Assembly (NCBI GenBank): GCA_963805325.1 | Contig: CAWDTS010000004.1 | Coordinates: 62,001-126,000 of the forward strand | Origin: DASWJZ01 sp963805325 | GTDB lineage: Bacteria; Pseudomonadota; Alphaproteobacteria; Rhizobiales; Afifellaceae | Length of the DNA stretch: 64,000 bases | Direction of reading: 5' to 3' | In this document: one piece after another, positions 60,311-64,000 of the stretch | How the letters are laid out: each line of letters begins with the position of its first letter | How positions within the stretch are numbered: the stretch's first letter is position 1 | Notes under the pieces: model-generated | Databases searched by the model: none | Seen by the model: the letters and a program-made list of their open reading frames with translations, nothing else | What the model was told of the DNA's origin: nothing | Program-made: the position numbers and the translations under genes

Positions 60311-62126
60311 ATGATCGACACCTTCCTGCTGAAACTCGCGGCCGCGCGCGGCTTCCTTGCCAAGCTCTGGGTGCTCGCCAAACCCTATTGGTTCGCCAAG
60401 GACCCCGTTGTACTGCACTTTCTCGGATTTTCCGTCAGCGTCAGAGAAGGCTGGCTTGGGCGCGGCACCCTGGCGTTGATCTTCGCGCTCAACATTCTCG
60501 TCGTCTACATGTCGAAGCTCTTGAACGACTGGAACGGCCGCTTCTTCGACGCACTGCAGCAGAAGGACGCTGCCGCCTTCGGGCACGAGGTCGAGTACTG
60601 GATCGTCCTCGTCGGGCTCCTGATCTTCGTCATCGTCTATAGCCAGTGGTTCCAGCAGCTCCTGACGATCCGCTGGCGGCGCTGGCTGACCAACGTCTAT
60701 TTCCGCGACTGGCTCGACAACCTGACCTACTACCGCATGGAGCTCGTCGGAGACGGCACGGATAATCCCGAGCAGCGCATCGAGCAGGACTGCGCGGCAT
60801 TCGCCGAGCAAACGCTCGATATCTCGATCGACCTCCTGTCGCAGGTGATGACGCTCGTCACCTTCACGGCGATTCTCTGGGGCCTCTCCGGCAGCATCGT
60901 CGTTCCGATCTTCGGCGGGATCACGATACCCGGCTACATGTTCTGGGCAGCGCTTCTCTATTCCGTATTCGGCACTTGGCTCACCTACCGGATCGGCCGT
61001 CCGCTCATTGGCGTGAACTTCAATCTGCAACGCTACAACGCCGACTTCCGCTACCGGATGACGCGCATCCGCGAAAATTCGGAACAGATCGCGCTCTATC
61101 ACGGGGAGCCCGACGAGCAGCGCGGCCTGCTCGGGAGCTTCGCCAGGATCTACGGGACCTGGTGGCTCTACATGAAGTACAACAAGCGACTGAACTGGCT
61201 CACCTCCTTCTACGGGCAGGTGGCTGCCATCTTCCCGCTCATCGTCGCGTCGCCGCGCTACTTCGCCGGCCTGGTTCCGCTCGGTGTGCTGACGCAGACG
61301 GCGGGCGCCTTCGCGCAGGTGCAAGGCTCGCTGTCGTGGTTCGTCGATGCCTTCCCGACGGTCGCGAACTGGATGGCGGTGGTCGATCGTCTGACGTCGT
61401 TTGGCGAGGCCATGGAACGCGCCAAGGAAGCGGGCGCTGCGGAGACCGGCATCAGGCGCGCACCGGGCCCGGCCGATGCGCTCACCGTCGACGGTGTCGA
61501 GGTCCGGCTCCCGAATGGCGCGCTCCTTCTCGACAAGGCGAGCTTCGTGGTGCGGCAGGGCGAGACGGTGTCGCTGAGCGGCCCCTCCGGCAGCGGCAAA
61601 ACGACGCTGTTTCGCGTGCTCGCGGGGCTCTGGCCCTATGGCGACGGCGAAATTGGAACCCCGAAGGACTGGCGCGTGCTGTTCCTGCCGCAGCGCCCCT
61701 ACCTGCCCATCGGCTCGCTACGCGAGACGCTTTGCTATCCCGAACCGACCACGGCATTCGACGACGAGACATGCCGGGAAGCGCTCGAGGATTGCCTGCT
61801 CGGCCACCTTGTGGAGCATCTCGACGAGACCGCAAACTGGTCGCTCGCGCTTTCCGTCGGCGAGCAGCAGCGTCTCGCCTTCGCGCGGGCGCTTCTCGTG
61901 AAGCCCGACTGGATCTTCATCGACGAAGGGCACGTCGGCGCTCGACCCGCCGACGGAAGCGCGCCTCTACACGCTTCTCAAGGAGCGCCTGAAGGGGACT
62001 GCGATCATCAGCACGACGCACCGCGCTGCCGTGGTCGCCTTTCACGATCGGCATATCGGTGTCGACACGAAAACGCGCTCCGTTCGGGAGATGCCGGGGG
62101 AGGGGGCTGCAGCCCGCCTGATCTGA
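60311..62126 (+). pseudogene. BacA/SbmA-like ABC transporter gene, frameshifted in the ATPase end
   Basis: A fused membrane-ATPase exporter of the SbmA_BacA/ABCD type, about 605 residues when read through. Six membrane segments (about residues 50-290) precede the cassette: Walker A LSGPSGSGKTTLFRVL, signature ALSVGEQQRLAFARALL and Walker B DWIFIDE. There the frame shifts near 61925-61932 (GAAGGGCACG instead of GAAGCCACG). The downstream part SALDPPTEARLYTLLKERL and AIISTTHRAAVVAF, with the TGA at 62126, matches the family in the next frame. Total length is one base over a multiple of three. Related transporters handle very-long-chain fatty acids or antimicrobial peptides; the shift removes the D-loop and H-loop. 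Confidence 0.88.
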
Positions 62127-62215
62127 TCCGCGGACCATGAAATCGCCCCGATGAGCGCGGAAGGGGGCTCGGCCCTGGGAAATCGGGCAGCCGTAGCGGA
62201 CGGGGGGAGCCCGGC

Positions 62216-64000
62216 TTGCGCCTTCGAGACATCATCCTGATCGCGCTTCTTCTCCTCGCGCCTTCGCTGGCGCGCGCGCATCCGCATGTCTGGGTCGATT
62301 CCGCATCGGAGATGGTCTTCGACGACAAGGGGCGCATCACCGCGGTCCGCCATCATTGGCTCTTCGACGAGGAATTTTCCGCCTACGCGCTGCAGGGCAT
62401 CGACACCAATCGCGACGGAAAGTTCTCGGTGGAGGAACTGAAGCCGCTCGCCAAGGAGAACGTGGAGTCGCTGAAGGACTTCGACTACTTCACCTTCCTC
62501 TCGGTCGGCGACTACCAGGCCGGCTTCGCGGCTCCGACAGACTACTATCTGGAGCTCGCCGGCGATCGGCTGCTCCTGCATTTCACGCTGCCGCTCGCCG
62601 TGCCGCTCAAGACGCGCGGCACCGTGCATCTCGAAGTCTACGACCCCGAATATTATGTTGCCTTCACGCTGCCCAACGCGGAGGCCGTCAGACTTACCAA
62701 TGCGCCGGCCGGATGCACGCTCGCCGTCCATCCGGGCAAAACGCCAGATGCCGCGGCGGCGGCGGCGCTCGCCACGGTCGGCGCAGACGTGCGCGCGCTG
62801 CCGCCGGGGATGCAGTCGCTTACGGCCGGCATTGAGAACAGCGCCGATGCGAATTGCGGCGGAGCGCCGCCGGCGCCTGCCAATGCCGGCGCGGCGATAT
62901 CGCAGTTGGGCAGCGCCGGCGCGCAAGGCGATCTTACCGCGTTGCCGCGCATCGCCAGCAGCGCCCCCGAATCGAGGGCGACGCCGAAGGAGCCTGCGGC
63001 GGCCGCCGCAGCGTCACCCGCTCCCGCTCCGGCGCCGATCGCAGCAGCGCCGCCATCGTCACCGCCGCGGGCGAGCCTCTTCCGCATCTTCATGGCGCGC
63101 ATCGTCGAGCTTCAAACCGCGTTCAACCGTGACCTGACCGCCGCATTGAAGGGACTGAAGGCGGGAGGCGGCTTCTGGTGGCTCGGCAGCGTCTCCTTCC
63201 TCTACGGCATCGTCCACGCGGCGGGGCCAGGCCATGGCAAGGTGGTGATCTCGTCCTACCTCGTCGCCAACGAGGCGCGCATCCGGCGCGGTGTCGTGAT
63301 CGCCTTCATTGCCGCCATGGCGCAGGCCGTCGCCGCAGTGTCCATCATCGGGCTGATGGCCGTCATCCTCAACATGACCTCGATGGCGATCACCGCGACA
63401 GCGAAGACGTTCGAAGCGGGCAGTTTCGCGCTGGTCGCGCTGCTTGGCATCTACCTCATCGTGCGCAAGGGCCGCGCGGCGTGGGCGGTCATGCGCGGCG
63501 GCGATCCGCACGCGCATCACGCTCACCACCACCAGCATCATGATCATGATGATGGCCACGCCAACCACGGATCGCACGCGGCGCACGCTCACGGCGGTTC
63601 GCATCATGAGCACGCGGTGCCGAAGGAGGCGGGCGTCGCGGCCTGCGGCCACAGCCATGTTCCAACCGAAGCCGTGCTGCGCAAGCCCGGACTTGCCGGC
63701 GCGGCCGCGGCAATCGTTTCGGTAGGCATCCGGCCGTGCTCGGGCGCGCTCGTCATCCTCGTCTTCGCGTTGTCGCAGGGGATTTTCTGGGCCGGCGTCG
63801 CCTCGACCTTCGTCATGGCGCTCGGCACGGCGATCACGGTGGCGGCGCTGGCGGCGCTCGCCGTCGGGGCGAAGGATTTTGCCCGGCGCCTGGCGCGCGG
63901 CGACGACCGGCGCGGCGGTCAGGTGATGCTTGGGTTCGAGCTTGCCGCCGCCATCCTGATCACGCTGATGGGCGCGGTGCTCTTTGCCGGGGCGCTTCTG
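62216..64000 (+). CDS. DUF1007-NicO fusion, nickel/cobalt transporter (partial, runs off right edge)
   Basis: A continuous 595-codon reading frame starting at TTG 62216, six bases after GGGGAG. A signal peptide (ILIALLLLAPSLARA) leads into a DUF1007 domain (HPHVWVDSASEMVFDDKG, HHWLFDEEFSAYALQG) of about 200 residues. A Pro/Ala-rich linker (about residues 205-285) follows, then a NicO/RcnA membrane part: FWWLGSVSFLYGIVHAAGPG, GHGKVVISSYLVANEARI, a His-rich loop with HAHHAHHHQHHDHDDGHANH (about residues 430-445), and VSVGIRPCSGALVILVFALS. Members move nickel or cobalt. DUF1007 domains usually occur as separate neighbouring proteins. The C-terminus lies outside the window. Confidence 0.9.
   Translation, partial: MRLRDIILIALLLLAPSLARAHPHVWVDSASEMVFDDKGRITAVRHHWLFDEEFSAYALQGIDTNRDGKFSVEELKPLAKENVESLKDFDYFTFLSVGDYQAGFAAPTDYYLELAGDRLLLHFTLPLAVPLKTRGTVHLEVYDPEYYVAFTLPNAEAVRLTNAPAGCTLAVHPGKTPDAAAAAALATVGADVRALPPGMQSLTAGIENSADANCGGAPPAPANAGAAISQLGSAGAQGDLTALPRIASSAPESRATPKEPAAAAAASPAPAPAPIAAAPPSSPPRASLFRIFMARIVELQTAFNRDLTAALKGLKAGGGFWWLGSVSFLYGIVHAAGPGHGKVVISSYLVANEARIRRGVVIAFIAAMAQAVAAVSIIGLMAVILNMTSMAITATAKTFEAGSFALVALLGIYLIVRKGRAAWAVMRGGDPHAHHAHHHQHHDHDDGHANHGSHAAHAHGGSHHEHAVPKEAGVAACGHSHVPTEAVLRKPGLAGAAAAIVSVGIRPCSGALVILVFALSQGIFWAGVASTFVMALGTAITVAALAALAVGAKDFARRLARGDDRRGGQVMLGFELAAAILITLMGAVLFAGALL

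Noticed and set aside
60283..60642. ATG at 60283 with AGGGA ribosome site opening a 119-codon frame
   Set aside because: It reads mostly the shadow frame of the BacA-like gene. It could instead be that gene's true start separated by an indel, but this cannot be decided here.
1..64000. CRISPR array, tRNA, rRNA, transposase or phage genes
   Set aside because: I looked at the intergenic regions and gene products and found no direct-repeat array, no cloverleaf-like sequence, and no recombinase, transposase or phage-structural protein.

Overview
This is a GC-rich chromosomal stretch of an alphaproteobacterium, very probably of the order Hyphomicrobiales (Rhizobiales). The evidence is a SAM-II riboswitch in front of metX, an EcfG-type general-stress promoter in front of otsA, a HWE-family histidine kinase, the phaR/phaAB polyester genes, the core block chorismate mutase-hisC-prephenate dehydrogenase / ftsEX / hpt / DUF4175 / lysA-lptM-argH, and dispersed palindromic intergenic repeats typical of the group. 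I cannot name the genus. No rRNA, tRNA, CRISPR array, phage or transposase gene was seen.

Layout. 0-4.6 kb: the start of a ModE-like regulator and a stress-flavoured block (HWE kinase, LigD-type polymerase, a broken otsB, then otsA behind its own EcfG-type promoter). 4.6-7.8 kb: a marR-emrA-emrB-like efflux operon with a tandem operator. 8.3-16.3 kb: a nucleoside/nucleobase uptake and deamination cluster (BMP-family ABC transporter plus cytosine-deaminase-like amidohydrolase) with an upstream aminotransferase. 16.5-23.2 kb: sugar-acid type enzymes (xylonate-dehydratase-like, PEP mutase/isocitrate lyase fold, 2-keto-3-deoxy-fuconate-dehydrogenase-like SDR, D-erythronate-dehydrogenase-like) mixed with a GNAT enzyme and a CDF metal exporter. 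23.3-28.2 kb: mtgA, rpmF, phaR, phaAB and a BrkB-family membrane protein. 28.2-32.2 kb: a cupin gene, gloB, a methyltransferase and metXW under a SAM-II riboswitch. 32.4-49.2 kb: amino-acid, nucleotide and cell-division core genes, interrupted by one foreign-looking nuclease-family gene. 49.2-64 kb: a diguanylate cyclase, fatty-acid/electron-transfer genes (hbd, etfAB), a cobalamin adenosyltransferase, a HIG1 protein, HxlR/azoR, gluQ, an amidase, a BacA/SbmA-like ABC exporter and a truncated DUF1007-NicO metal transporter.

How genes work together. The PHA genes, hbd and etfAB belong to acyl-CoA and storage metabolism. metX and metW make and condition O-acetylhomoserine formation and are controlled by SAM. 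The chorismate mutase, hisC and prephenate dehydrogenase genes lead towards tyrosine, phenylalanine and histidine. otsA makes trehalose-6-phosphate under stress control, but the phosphatase gene beside it is a remnant.

A notable property of this sequence is that five genes are broken: otsB by an internal deletion plus frameshift, and the DUF985 cupin, metW, metX and the BacA-like ABC transporter each by a single apparent one-base frameshift. Whether these are real mutations or sequencing/assembly errors cannot be settled from the sequence. Most of the window is ordinary core chromosome. The best leads are the metX leader, the stress block at 1-4.6 kb, two islands of atypical composition (34.3-35.3 kb and 44.4-45.5 kb) and the DUF1007-NicO fusion.
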